Source of the DNA: Curtobacterium sp. MCBA15_008
GTDB taxonomy: Bacteria; Actinomycetota; Actinomycetes; Actinomycetales; Microbacteriaceae
DNA length: 64,000 nucleotides
Direction: 5' to 3'
NCBI RefSeq assembly: GCF_001865065.1
Contig: NZ_MJGN01000045.1
Coordinates: 168,761 to 232,760, forward strand
The notes below the pieces were generated by a model that worked only from the letters and a program-made list of their open reading frames with translations, was not told the origin of the DNA and did not search any database. Positions 17,267-25,534 of this stretch are shown in pieces (position 1 is the first letter of the stretch; the number at the start of each line of letters is the position of its first letter). The translations under genes were made by a program, and so were the position numbers.

Positions 17267-18478
17267 GTGACCGAGCGCGCGGTCCCCACCCTGCGGGCGG
17301 TCGAGTCGTTCCTCCGGCAGCTGCCACCGGCGGACGTCCTGCTCGGGCTGGCCATCGTCGGCGCCTCGTTCGCTCCGTTCGTGGTGCGTCCCTTCCTGTT
17401 CGGCGTCCCCTCGCCGGTCGCGCTCCTCCTGGGGTTCGTCGCGGTGGCGGTGCGCCGCCGTCCGGCCCTGACCGCCGCCGCGACGCTCCTCCTGGTGGTC
17501 CTCCAGCCCTTCCCGGGCGACGGGCTCACGCCGCTGGTCCTGACGTACGTCGTCGTCGTGTACAGCCTCGCGCTGTACGGGGGTCCGCTCCTGCGGATCG
17601 CGAGTGCCGTCGGGGCCGTCGTCGGCGGCGCCTACGCGGCGTACGACTTCTCGTTCGCCGGCGGCCGCCTGGTGGCGGGGATCGCGAACGACCCCGACAC
17701 CCGGTGGCCGGCGCTGGTCGGGCCCGCTGCCGTGCTGTTCGTCGCGTGGTCGGTCGGGCTGGCGGTGCGCCTGCGCCGGTCCGCCGTGGCGGAGACGGCG
17801 CTGCGGCAGCGGGCGCAACGACGGGCGGTCGACGCGACGGAGTCCGCACGCACCGACCGGCTCCGCGCGGACATGGCCCGGAACGTGCACGACGTCGTCG
17901 GGCACTCGTTGGCCGTGATCGTGGCGCAGGCGGACTCCGCGGCGTTCACGGACGACCCGGACGAGCTGCACCGCATCACCGGGAACATCGCCGCGGCCGC
18001 GCGGTCCTCGCTGCACGAGGTCCGCGACGTGTTGGCCGGGATCGACGCCGAGCCGAGCGCGACGGACGCGATCGGCCTCGCCGAGGTGGTCGAACGCCTC
18101 CGCGAGACCGGGCTCACGGTCGAGCACGCCGTCCGTGGGCATCGCGGGCGGCTGGCCGCACGCGAGGGCGCGGTGGCCCGACGGATCGTGCAGGAGATGG
18201 TCGCGAACCTGCTGCGGCACGGCGACGCAGCCGCGGTCGTGTCGGTACGGGAGACCTGGTGGCCGGACGTCGTGGTGCTCGAGATCGAGAACCGGACGTC
18301 ACCGGACGCCGAACCGGGGTCGGGACGGGGGCTCGGGAACATGGCGCACCGCGCGCGCGAGGTCGACGGCGCCTTCGAGACGATCACCGACGACGAGCGC
18401 TTCGTCGCCCGTGTCCGGCTGTCGGTCGAGGGTTCGGCGGACCCCGGCGCGGCCGCTCCGGACGGCGCGGCCACGTGA
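17267..18478 (+). CDS. Sensor histidine kinase (NarL/DesK type, HisKA_3)
   Basis: The N-terminal half holds about five or six transmembrane helices. The dimerisation motif RADMARNVHDVVGHSLAVI carries phospho-His208. The ATPase domain shows EMVANLLRHGDA (N box) and GSGRGLGNMAHRA (G box). The start is uncertain: GTG 17267 is chosen for its GAGGGCG ribosome site, but in-frame GTG 17246 and ATG 17210 are possible. The response regulator gene begins within its stop codon, so the two are translationally coupled. The signal sensed is unknown. Several proteins of this type respond to membrane or cell-wall stress. Confidence 0.88.
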   Translation: MTERAVPTLRAVESFLRQLPPADVLLGLAIVGASFAPFVVRPFLFGVPSPVALLLGFVAVAVRRRPALTAAATLLLVVLQPFPGDGLTPLVLTYVVVVYSLALYGGPLLRIASAVGAVVGGAYAAYDFSFAGGRLVAGIANDPDTRWPALVGPAAVLFVAWSVGLAVRLRRSAVAETALRQRAQRRAVDATESARTDRLRADMARNVHDVVGHSLAVIVAQADSAAFTDDPDELHRITGNIAAAARSSLHEVRDVLAGIDAEPSATDAIGLAEVVERLRETGLTVEHAVRGHRGRLAAREGAVARRIVQEMVANLLRHGDAAAVVSVRETWWPDVVVLEIENRTSPDAEPGSGRGLGNMAHRAREVDGAFETITDDERFVARVRLSVEGSADPGAAAPDGAAT

Positions 18479-19167
18479 TCCGCGTCGCACTGGTCGACGA
18501 CCAGGAACTGTTCCGCGCCGGGCTCCGCTTCATGCTGGACAAGCAGGCCGACATCGAGGTCGTGGGCGAGGCCGCGGACGGCGAGGCGGGGGTCGACCTC
18601 ATCCGGGAGACCGTGCCGAACGTCGCCCTCCTCGACGTGCGGATGCCACGGCTGGACGGTGTCGAGGTGGTGCGGCGTCTGCTCGGCGACGACGGCCCCG
18701 AGATCGCGACGAAGATCATCGTCCTGACGACGTTCGCGGTGGACGATGCCACCGCGGAGGCGGTCCGGCTCGGCGCCGCCGGCTTCCTGCTCAAGGACGC
18801 GACCCCGGACGCCCTGCTGACGGCGATCAGGACCGTCGTCGCCGGGAACGCCGTGGTCAGCCCGGATGACCTCGCCGCGCTCCTGCGACTCGAGTCGGGG
18901 ACCCACGCGCCCCCGGCGCCGGCGGCGTTCCGCTCGCTCGCACCCCGCGAACGGATCGTGTTCGACCACGTCGCGGCGGGCCGGACGAACGTCGAGATCG
19001 CCCGGATCGAGTTCGTCAGCGAGTCGACGATCAAGACGCAGGTCAGCAGTGTCCTGACCAAGCTCGGCCTCCGCGACCGCGTCCAGCTCGTGATCTACGC
19101 GCACCAGTACCGGCTCACTGGCGACCGGACGGCCGGCGGGGACTCCCCGCCGATCCGCGCGTCCTGA
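18475..19167 (+). CDS. NarL/LuxR-type response regulator
   Basis: This 230-residue partner of the upstream kinase overlaps it by GTGA. The receiver domain has acidic pair VDDQ, phospho-Asp54 in LLDVRMP, Thr in LTTF and Lys in LLKDA. The C-terminal LuxR helix-turn-helix reads LAPRERIVFDHVAAGRTNVEIA then STIKTQVSSVLTKLGLRDRVQL. This HTH has the unusual IEFVSE in place of the common LFLSE. A strong hairpin follows 25 bases later. The target genes are unknown. Confidence 0.92.
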   Translation: MIRVALVDDQELFRAGLRFMLDKQADIEVVGEAADGEAGVDLIRETVPNVALLDVRMPRLDGVEVVRRLLGDDGPEIATKIIVLTTFAVDDATAEAVRLGAAGFLLKDATPDALLTAIRTVVAGNAVVSPDDLAALLRLESGTHAPPAPAAFRSLAPRERIVFDHVAAGRTNVEIARIEFVSESTIKTQVSSVLTKLGLRDRVQLVIYAHQYRLTGDRTAGGDSPPIRAS

Positions 19168-19191
19168 CCACGGGCAGCACCCGCACGTGCC

Positions 19192-19220
19192 GACGCCGGC
19201 CCGGGGTCCGGGTCGGCGTC
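19192..19220 (+). terminator. Hairpin terminator after the two-component operon
   Basis: gacgccggcccgg (19192-19204) pairs with ccgggtcggcgtc (19208-19220), 13 bp with one G-U pair and a 3-base loop. It lies 25 bases after the response-regulator stop and before the stop of the convergent MFS gene. Confidence 0.7.
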
Positions 19221-19268
19221 AATGCGTGGTGCCCGTCGTCCGGTGCGGCCGGCGGCGGGGTGCTGGGG

Positions 19269-20453
19269 CTACTGGTGTGCGACGGCCAGCCGGCTGCGGG
19301 TCGAGCGCACGCCGAGCAGGACCAGGACGGCGGAACCGAGCAGCGCGACGACGGCGGCGAACCCGAAGTCGGCGGCGAGCCCCGAGACCGATACCGCGAC
19401 GCCGCCCAGCGTGGAACCGACGGCGAGGGCGACCTGGATGGTCGTGACGAACATCGCGAGTCCGGCCTCAGCGCCCTCGGGCGTCGCGCCCGCCATCCAG
19501 GTCTGCAGGCCGAGCGGCAGCCCGCCCCAGACCAGTCCCCAGACGACGAGCAGTGCGAACACCGCGAGGGACAGGTGCGCGACGAGGGGGAGGATCGCGA
19601 CGGCGGCGGCGAGTGCGAGCCCGCCGGCGACGAGTGTGCCGAGCACCGAGCGGTCGAGGGTCGCGCTGGCCACGAAGTTGCCGACGATGCCGCTGACGCC
19701 GAACACGAGCAGGGCGACCGACACGACGTCGGGGCTGAGCTTCGCAACGTCCTGCAGGAACGGGCTGATGTAGGTGTACGCGGCGAACTGCGCGGCGAAC
19801 AGGAACGCGGCGACGACGAGTCCGACACGGGCCCGCGGCACACCGAACAGGCTCGTGAGCGCCGTGGCGCGGATGCGCTGCTGCGAGGGGATCGCGGGCA
19901 GGGCGACGAGCTGCAGGACGAGCGCGACGACACCGAGCGCGGCGCCGATGACGAACGCGAGCCGCCAGGTCGAGAAGGCGGCGACGAGCGCACCGAGGGG
20001 GAGGCTGACGACGGTGGCGATCGAGATCCCGGCGGTGATCAGGGACGTGGCTCGGATGGTGTCCTTCGCGGCGACGAGGCGGGGAGCGATCCCCGCGCCG
20101 ATTGCCCAGAACCCGCCGAGCGCGACGCCGAGCAGGACCCGGGCGACGAGCAGGACCGGGAAGACCCCGGCGATCGCGGCGACGACGTCGGCGAGGACCA
20201 GGACGGCGCTGAGACCGATCAGGACCACGCGACGGTCGAGGCGGGACGTGGCGACCGTGACGACGGGTGCGGCGACCGCGGCTGCGAGACCGGTGACGAC
20301 GACCATGAGCCCGGCGGTGCTGATCCGGACGCCCAGGTCGGCCGAGATCGACGGCAGCAGCCCGATCGGCAGGAACTCGGACAGGACGGTCCCGAAGGAC
20401 CCGACGGCGACCGAGGCGACCCCGAACCACCCGTTGCGGTGTGTGCGTGACAT
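19269..20453 (-). CDS. MFS transporter, DHA1 drug-efflux type
   Basis: This 394-residue protein has 12 predicted transmembrane helices. The pattern FLPIGLLPSISADLGV (near residue 27) is typical of AraJ/YdhP-like DHA1 members, and SRLDRRVV matches the inter-helix 2/3 motif A region. It probably exports a small hydrophobic compound by proton antiport. A strong GAGGAGGAAG ribosome site precedes ATG 20453. It follows an SDR gene on the same strand, with two hairpins between them, and may be transcribed partly from the TetR-controlled promoter at 21.3 kb. Confidence 0.9.
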   Translation of the reverse strand: MSRTHRNGWFGVASVAVGSFGTVLSEFLPIGLLPSISADLGVRISTAGLMVVVTGLAAAVAAPVVTVATSRLDRRVVLIGLSAVLVLADVVAAIAGVFPVLLVARVLLGVALGGFWAIGAGIAPRLVAAKDTIRATSLITAGISIATVVSLPLGALVAAFSTWRLAFVIGAALGVVALVLQLVALPAIPSQQRIRATALTSLFGVPRARVGLVVAAFLFAAQFAAYTYISPFLQDVAKLSPDVVSVALLVFGVSGIVGNFVASATLDRSVLGTLVAGGLALAAAVAILPLVAHLSLAVFALLVVWGLVWGGLPLGLQTWMAGATPEGAEAGLAMFVTTIQVALAVGSTLGGVAVSVSGLAADFGFAAVVALLGSAVLVLLGVRSTRSRLAVAHQ

Positions 20454-20472
20454 GTTCTTCCTCCTCTTCCTG

Positions 20473-20522
20473 CCGGACGTGGGGCGTCCGGGTGGTGGCC
20501 GCGACCGCGGGTGCGGTCGCGG
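20473..20522 (-). terminator. Two hairpins between SDR and MFS genes
   Basis: A perfect 10-bp stem ccgcgaccgc/gcggtcgcgg with loop gggt lies at 20499-20522. A 7-bp stem ccggacg/cgtccgg lies at 20473-20491. They follow the SDR stop by 33 bases and precede the MFS ribosome site, so they may terminate or attenuate read-through. Confidence 0.6.
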
Positions 20523-20554
20523 CGGTGTCCCGTCGTGGGGCGGGGCCGGGTGGA

Positions 20555-21301
20555 TCAGACGATCGTGCTGCCGCCGTCGACGGCGAGTTCGCTGCCGGTC
20601 ATGCCCGAGCTCTCGTCCGAGACCAGGAACAGCACGGCTGCGGCGACCTCCTCGGGGAGCAGGACGCGGCCGAAGGGGAGCTTGCTGGCGATCGCGGCCA
20701 GGAGCGCGTCCGGGTCGTTCGGGGCGAGGCCCTTGAGTCCCGGGGTCTCGGTGGGGCCGGGCACGACGGTGTTGATCCGGATGCCCCGCGGCGCGAGTTC
20801 GGCCGCCCAGGTCCGGGTGAGGGTGGCGACGGCGGCCTTCGAGGCGCCGTAGAGGCCGAACGCCGGTTCGGTGCCGGACGCCGACGACGAGCCCGTCACG
20901 ACGATCGCCGAGCCCTTCCCGAGGAACGGCAGCGCGCCCTGCACCGTCAGGGTGGTGGCGCGGACGTTCGTGCCGAAGGTCTCGTCGATGTCCTCTGCCG
21001 TGACCTCGGCGAGCGGCTTGAACTCCCCGATGCCCGCGTTGACGTGCACCGCGTCCAGACCGGCACCGCGCGCTGCGACGGCCCGGAAGACCGTCTCGAT
21101 GCCCGCGGGCTCGGTGGCGTCGGCCTGCACCGGCGTGACGTGGTCGCCGAACTCCTCGCGGAGGGCGTCGAGCGCCTGCTGGCGTCGTCCGGTGACGAAG
21201 ACGTGGGCTCCCTCGGCGACGAACCGACGGACGACCGCCAGGCCGATCCCGGAGGTGCCGCCCGACACGAGTGCGGTCTTGCCGTTCAGTGTTCCGACCA
21301 T
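20555..21301 (-). CDS. SDR-family oxidoreductase (TetR-linked)
   Basis: This 248-residue classical SDR shows SGGTSGIG (residues about 13-20), a VNAG-type motif (HVNAGIG), SSSAS with the catalytic Ser, YGASK, and a C-terminal MTGSELAVDGG. It probably uses NAD(P)H to reduce a carbonyl compound. It is divergent from a TetR gene across 95 bases that hold two TetR-like operators, an arrangement common for YdfG- or quinone/aldehyde-stress-type SDRs. The MFS gene lies downstream on the same strand. Confidence 0.92.
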   Translation of the reverse strand: MVGTLNGKTALVSGGTSGIGLAVVRRFVAEGAHVFVTGRRQQALDALREEFGDHVTPVQADATEPAGIETVFRAVAARGAGLDAVHVNAGIGEFKPLAEVTAEDIDETFGTNVRATTLTVQGALPFLGKGSAIVVTGSSSASGTEPAFGLYGASKAAVATLTRTWAAELAPRGIRINTVVPGPTETPGLKGLAPNDPDALLAAIASKLPFGRVLLPEEVAAAVLFLVSDESSGMTGSELAVDGGSTIV

Positions 21302-21324
21302 GATGTGCTTCCGTTTCCTAGTTG

Positions 21325-21372
21325 TTGACTGCTTAGTCCAGAACGATAGGGCATAATGGACGCTTCAGTCAA
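21325..21372. promoter_or_regulatory. Paired TetR operators with embedded -35 sequences
   Basis: TTGACTGCTTAGTCCA (21325-21340) and its inverted partner TGGACGCTTCAGTCAA (21357-21372) share TTGACTG-N4-GTCCA; the first also contains the dyad GACT-N4-AGTC. On the minus strand TTGACT-N18-TATCGT gives a plausible promoter for the SDR gene. The plus-strand site also contains TTGACT. A TetR dimer on each site would cover both -35 hexamers. Confidence 0.72.
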
Positions 21373-21396
21373 TAACCGGTTCGAGGAGGATCGCGA

Positions 21397-22026
21397 ATGC
21401 CACGACCACGCATGTTCGACGAGGCAGAGGTCATCGACCGCGCGCGGCGCACCTTCGCCGAGACGGGCTTCGCCGGCACGTCCCTCGACGACCTGCTCGA
21501 AGCGACGGGCCTCGCACGCCAGAGCCTCTACAACGCCTTCGGCGGCAAGAAGGAACTCTTCATGCGGGCCTTCCTCAGCGACACCGCCGAGGCGGTGGAC
21601 GCCGTCAAGACGAGCCTGCAGAGTGCCGAGCACCCGATCGTCCGCATCCGCACCGTGCTCGTCTCCGCCGCGGTCGAGCACGGCGCCGGCCAGGCGCCGC
21701 CCTCCCTGTTCCTGCGGGCGGCGGTCGAGCTCTCCAGCCGCGAGGTCGAGGTCGCCGCGGCCGTCGCGAGCGCGTTCGACGCCATCCGGGCCGACTACGT
21801 CGCGTGCATCGTCGACGCGCAGGCCGCCGGCGAGATCGAGGCCGACGCCGACGCCGAGGCCCTGGGGACCTACTTCTGCGCGGTCATCGAGGGCATGTCC
21901 ACGCTCGGCCGCGTCGGCGTCTCGCGCGCGACGCTGCTCCAGATCGGCCTCACCAGCCTCGCGACGGTCCCGATCACGTCCGTCGGACGCGAGCACCTGG
22001 GCACCGACGACGGCGACTGGACCTGA
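21397..22026 (+). CDS. TetR/AcrR-family transcriptional repressor
   Basis: This 209-residue protein has an N-terminal HTH typical of TetR (VIDRARRTFAETGFAGTSLDDLLEATGLARQSLYNAFGGKKELF, residues about 12-55) and an all-helical ligand domain with a TetR_C-like end. GAGGAGG lies 7 bases before ATG 21397. It is divergent from the SDR gene and the two operators lie between them, so it most likely represses both genes and is released by a small electrophile or drug. A long perfect hairpin follows its stop. Confidence 0.93.
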   Translation: MPRPRMFDEAEVIDRARRTFAETGFAGTSLDDLLEATGLARQSLYNAFGGKKELFMRAFLSDTAEAVDAVKTSLQSAEHPIVRIRTVLVSAAVEHGAGQAPPSLFLRAAVELSSREVEVAAAVASAFDAIRADYVACIVDAQAAGEIEADADAEALGTYFCAVIEGMSTLGRVGVSRATLLQIGLTSLATVPITSVGREHLGTDDGDWT

Positions 22027-22072
22027 CCGTCGGCACCGCCGACGGACAGCACCGCTGACAGACGGCACCGCT

Positions 22073-22120
22073 GACGGACGGGAGGCGCGGGGCGGGCCCG
22101 CACCGCGCCTCCCGTCCGTC
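22073..22120. terminator. Perfect 18-bp hairpin, bidirectional terminator
   Basis: gacggacgggaggcgcgg (22073-22090) and ccgcgcctcccgtccgtc (22103-22120) pair without mismatch around a 12-base loop. The hairpin lies between the converging TetR and flavoprotein genes, overlapping the latter's stop by two bases. Its arms match the GGAGGCGCG repeat seen elsewhere in the window. Confidence 0.85.
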
Positions 22121-23261
22121 ACCCCCCGGTTCCACGGCACGGGTTCGGCCCGTCGTCCGCGATGAGGAGGGCACCCGCTGCCGGGTAGCCCGTGGCCGAC
22201 TGGTTGCCGTGCCGGAGTGCGGTGGCGCCGTCGCGCAGCACCCGCTCGAGCGCGGAGCCCCGACGGAGGGACGCCGAGCCGCCCAACGCGGCCGCGGCCT
22301 GGAGCGCGTCCGAGGCGACCTCGGCCGCGTGGAACATGCTCGCCATCGTCCGGGCCCGCTCCCGGGACGGGACCGCTTCGCCGGCGGTCCGCCGACGCTC
22401 GACCACGGCCGCCGCGTCGAGCAGCCCGCCGAGCGCAGCCCGGAGTGAGGCGTCGGCGCGCGCGAGGCCCATCCGGTGCACGGGGTCGGCGCCCCGCCGG
22501 GGATCCTCCCGCAAGCGTTCGGTGGCGAGGTCGAGCGCGCCACGCGCGATCCCCAGGGTCACTGCCGAGACGCCCGGCGCCACGAGCAGCAGGGGCGTGA
22601 ACCCGTCGGGCTCGGCGGAACCCGGTGCGGGACGCATGACGGTGACGAGGTGGTCGGGCACGGCCGCACCGTCGGCGACGACGACCCGGTTGCCCGCTCC
22701 GCGGAGACCGGCGCCGTCCCAGTCACCCTCGATCCTGACCTGGTCGGCGCGCAGCGGCGTCCGCAGGACCGTTCCCGGCGCATCGCCGTCCTCGGCCAGC
22801 GCCCCGAAGACGAACCAGTCGGCCGTGTCGGCACCCGACACGAGCGGCCACCGCCCGTCGACGAGCCACCCCGTGGGAGTCCTCCGCGCTCGACCCGGCT
22901 GTCCGGCGTTGGCGAACCGGGGGGACCCGTCCCGCACGCCGCTGCGGAGTGCGTCCCGCCCGGCCGGTCCGAGGAGGTCGTGGAGGAAGCCGAAGTTGCC
23001 GTTCCACACGCGCCACGCGATCGAGGCGTCGGCGCGGGCGATGCGCTCGTAGGTGCGGAACACGGCGGGGAGCGGAACCCGGGGCGAGCCGTCGGGCGGG
23101 GTCGTGAGCAACTCGAACAGTCCGCTCGTCCGCAGCTCGTTCAGGAGGTCCGCGGGGACGGAGGCGTCCTCGTCGATGGCCGGGGCGGCGTCCCGCAGCC
23201 GGTCGAGCAGCCGGTCGGTGTCGGGGAGTTCGTCGACGGGCAGGGGGGTGTGCGTGCGCAT
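22119..23261 (-). CDS. Acyl-CoA dehydrogenase-like flavoprotein
   Basis: This 380-residue protein has the acyl-CoA dehydrogenase fold, closest in style to flavin-dependent monooxygenases of the DszC/HpaH group. Visible parts are a helical N-domain (ARADASIAWRVWNGNFGFL, about residues 75-95), a middle beta-domain with TGWLVDGRWPLVSGADTADWFV (about 127-150) and a C-terminal four-helix domain with GIARGALDLA and ALGGSASLRRGSALERVLRD near the end. It probably needs FMNH2 from a separate reductase. No CoA-transferring enzymes are nearby, so a hydroxylase role is more likely than fatty-acid oxidation. It is divergent from a glycosyltransferase gene. Confidence 0.75.
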   Translation of the reverse strand: MRTHTPLPVDELPDTDRLLDRLRDAAPAIDEDASVPADLLNELRTSGLFELLTTPPDGSPRVPLPAVFRTYERIARADASIAWRVWNGNFGFLHDLLGPAGRDALRSGVRDGSPRFANAGQPGRARRTPTGWLVDGRWPLVSGADTADWFVFGALAEDGDAPGTVLRTPLRADQVRIEGDWDGAGLRGAGNRVVVADGAAVPDHLVTVMRPAPGSAEPDGFTPLLLVAPGVSAVTLGIARGALDLATERLREDPRRGADPVHRMGLARADASLRAALGGLLDAAAVVERRRTAGEAVPSRERARTMASMFHAAEVASDALQAAAALGGSASLRRGSALERVLRDGATALRHGNQSATGYPAAGALLIADDGPNPCRGTGG

Positions 23262-23378
23262 GTCGTGACTGTAGGAACGCCGCGGCGTCTGGTCGTCCGT
23301 GGTTCCACCCGGGCCACCCGACGCTCAGTGGGACCACGGGGGTGGAGTCGAGTGCTGCTCGGTACCGTTCCGGCCACG

Positions 23379-24650
23379 ATGCAGATCACGTTCATCACAC
23401 CCGGCACCCGCGGCGACGTCCAACCCGCTGCGTTGGTCGCCGCGGAACTCCACCGCCGGGGACACCGGGTCGTCCTGGCGACCGCCGACGACCTCGTCCC
23501 GATGGGCCGCGCGCTCAGCCTCGACACGGTCCCGCTCGGCGTCGACATCCGCGCCTTCCTGCGGTCGGACGACGGCAGCGAGTTCCTCCGGACCGGCGGG
23601 ACCCGCGCGTACCTCACCGGGATCGCCGCGTTCAAGCAGCGCATCGCGCCGACCTTCTTCCCGGCGGTGATCGCGGCGAGCTCGGGTGCGGACGTGATCG
23701 TCGGCAACCACCTCACGCTCGAGGAGGTGCGACACATCGCCGGCGTCGCGCGCATCCCCGTGGTCGCCCTCGTCCACTCGCCGCGACGGTCGAACCGGTT
23801 CTTCCCCGCGTTCTCCGTGTCGACCGCACGGCTCCCCGGTGCGGTGAACCTGGTGACCCACCGGATCGCCGCTCGCCGCGACCGCATCGCGAACGCGGAG
23901 TACCTCGGCGACTTCCGCCGCGCGCTCGGACTCACCCGGCGTCCCGAGGACCGGGGTGAGTTCCCACCGCCGGACCTCGAGGTGCAGGCGTACAGCAGCC
24001 TGCTGGTCCCCGAGCTCCGGGACTGGTCGCCGATCCGACCGTTGACCGGGTTCCCGCGGGCCACGGCGCACGACCACGCTCGCTGGGGTGACGCCGGCGT
24101 CGACGGACGGCTCGAGGAGTGGCTCGCCGCCGGGGAACCGCCGGTCTTCTTCGGGTTCGGGAGCATGCCCGTGCGGGACCCCGCCGCGATGACGGCGCTC
24201 GTCGACCGCGTCTGCGAGGAGCTCGGCGTCCGCGGGCTGATCGGCGCGGGCTGGTCCGACTTCGGCGACCGGGAGGACTCCGAGCGCGTCCGGGTCGTGG
24301 GGCCCGTCGACCACGCTGCGGTCCTGCCGCGCTGCGTCGTGGCCGTGCACCACGGGGGCGCCGGCACGACGGCGGAGGCGGTGGCCGCCGGGATCCCGAG
24401 CGTCGTCTGCGCGGTGTCGTTCGACCAACCGTTCTGGGGGCAGCGTCTCGAGGACCGCGGACTCGGGACCTGGATGCCGTTCGCGCAGCTGACCGGCGCC
24501 CGCCTGGTCGAGGCGATCCGGCCCCTGCTCGGGCCGGACGCCCGCCGACGGGCTCGCTCGTTCCGGACGTCGCTCGCCGCCGAGGACGGGACGCGCGGGG
24601 CAGCCGACGCGATCGAGGCCGTGGGCGCGCCGGCCCGGCGGGGCCGCTGA
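23379..24650 (+). CDS. GT1-family glycosyltransferase (UDP-glucosyltransferase-like)
   Basis: This 423-residue enzyme has the GT-B fold: N-terminal MQITFITPGTRGDVQPAALV (sterol-glucosyltransferase style), then a C-terminal donor domain with FFGFGSMPVRDP and VDHAAVLPRCVVAVHHGGAGTTAEAVAAGIPSVV, the HHGGAGT signature that binds the UDP-sugar. An FDQPFWG segment follows, as in plant and fungal sterol glucosyltransferases. The acceptor is probably a lipid or small natural product. ATG 23379 begins the conserved strand, though no strong ribosome site is present. Confidence 0.88.
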   Translation: MQITFITPGTRGDVQPAALVAAELHRRGHRVVLATADDLVPMGRALSLDTVPLGVDIRAFLRSDDGSEFLRTGGTRAYLTGIAAFKQRIAPTFFPAVIAASSGADVIVGNHLTLEEVRHIAGVARIPVVALVHSPRRSNRFFPAFSVSTARLPGAVNLVTHRIAARRDRIANAEYLGDFRRALGLTRRPEDRGEFPPPDLEVQAYSSLLVPELRDWSPIRPLTGFPRATAHDHARWGDAGVDGRLEEWLAAGEPPVFFGFGSMPVRDPAAMTALVDRVCEELGVRGLIGAGWSDFGDREDSERVRVVGPVDHAAVLPRCVVAVHHGGAGTTAEAVAAGIPSVVCAVSFDQPFWGQRLEDRGLGTWMPFAQLTGARLVEAIRPLLGPDARRRARSFRTSLAAEDGTRGAADAIEAVGAPARRGR

Positions 24651-24675
24651 CGGCGGCGCCCGCGCGGGGGTTCGT

Positions 24676-24726
24676 CCTCGGTTCCTCGGTCCACTCGGGT
24701 CTTCGGTCCGCTCGGGTCCTCGGTTC
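24676..24726. repeat. Short tandem repeat at an SDR stop codon
   Basis: Two 17-base units (cctcggtccactcgggt at 24684-24700 and cttcggtccgctcgggt at 24701-24717) differ at two positions and are flanked by partial copies (cctcggtt). The last partial copy runs into the stop of the minus-strand SDR at 24725. The array fills the gap to the converging glycosyltransferase gene. Confidence 0.65.
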
Positions 24727-25453
24727 AGAGGAGTCCGAGCTGCTCGAGCTCGGGGTACGCCTCTCCGAGCGGCAGCGCCAGCGTCTGCCGGACCGTGTGA
24801 CTGCGCTCGTCGGCGAGGACCTCGAGCGCGCCCGCTTCGATCTGGTCGTACGCCGACCGGACCACGTCGACTGCCTCGCCCATGGGCGGCATCGGGACGT
24901 CGTACTTCGTGAGCATCGGCGTGCGGGTGAAGCCGAGGTGCACCCCGACCACGCGGACGCCGCTCGGCGCGAGTTCCAGACGCAGGACGTTCGTCGCCGC
25001 CCAGAGCGCGGCCTTGGACACGCTGTAGGCACCCAGCCGGTGCGCCCAGCTCGCCGCCGACAGCACGTTGACGAGCGTGCCGCCGCCGTTCGTCGCCATC
25101 ACCGGCGCGAACGCCCGCGCGACGCCGAGGGCGCCCCAGAGATTGGTCTCGACGACCTGGCGGAGCACGTCGACGTCGCCCGTCGCGAGGGGCTCCAGGG
25201 AGGCGACCCCCGCGTTGTTCACGGTGATCGTGACGTCGTGCGCCACCTCGGCCGCTCGTTCGACGGCCCGTGGGTCGTCGACGTCCAGCTCGATCGGCAC
25301 GACGCGGTCGTCGTCCCAGTCACGGTGCGTGCGCGTGGTCGCGTAGACCCGCTCCGCGCCGCGCGCGAGTGCCTGGTCGACGAACTCGACCCCGAGTCCG
25401 CCGTTCGCTCCGGTCACCAGGATCCGGGAGCCTTCGATGCGAGGCAGGTCCAT
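24725..25453 (-). CDS. SDR-family oxidoreductase, paralogue of 14979-15722
   Basis: This 242-residue protein starts at ATG 25453, chosen for its GAGAGGAAG ribosome site over longer upstream options. It has TGANGGLG (about residues 15-22), VNNAGV, catalytic Ser in LSAASW, YSVSK and a C-terminal Asp/Glu-rich tail that lacks the usual VDGG ending. The same tail type occurs in the SDR at 14979, and the two align along almost the whole length. They appear to be duplicated enzymes acting on related substrates. The gene lies between a converging glycosyltransferase gene and a same-strand FAD monooxygenase gene, 81 bases apart from the latter. Confidence 0.88.
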   Translation of the reverse strand: MDLPRIEGSRILVTGANGGLGVEFVDQALARGAERVYATTRTHRDWDDDRVVPIELDVDDPRAVERAAEVAHDVTITVNNAGVASLEPLATGDVDVLRQVVETNLWGALGVARAFAPVMATNGGGTLVNVLSAASWAHRLGAYSVSKAALWAATNVLRLELAPSGVRVVGVHLGFTRTPMLTKYDVPMPPMGEAVDVVRSAYDQIEAGALEVLADERSHTVRQTLALPLGEAYPELEQLGLL

Positions 25454-25534
25454 CGGTCTTCCTCTCCGACGCTCCACCACCGGAGCGCCTTCCGAGTGCA
25501 TCGTCGCGCGCCCGCTCGGGCCCGGCATCGGTGA

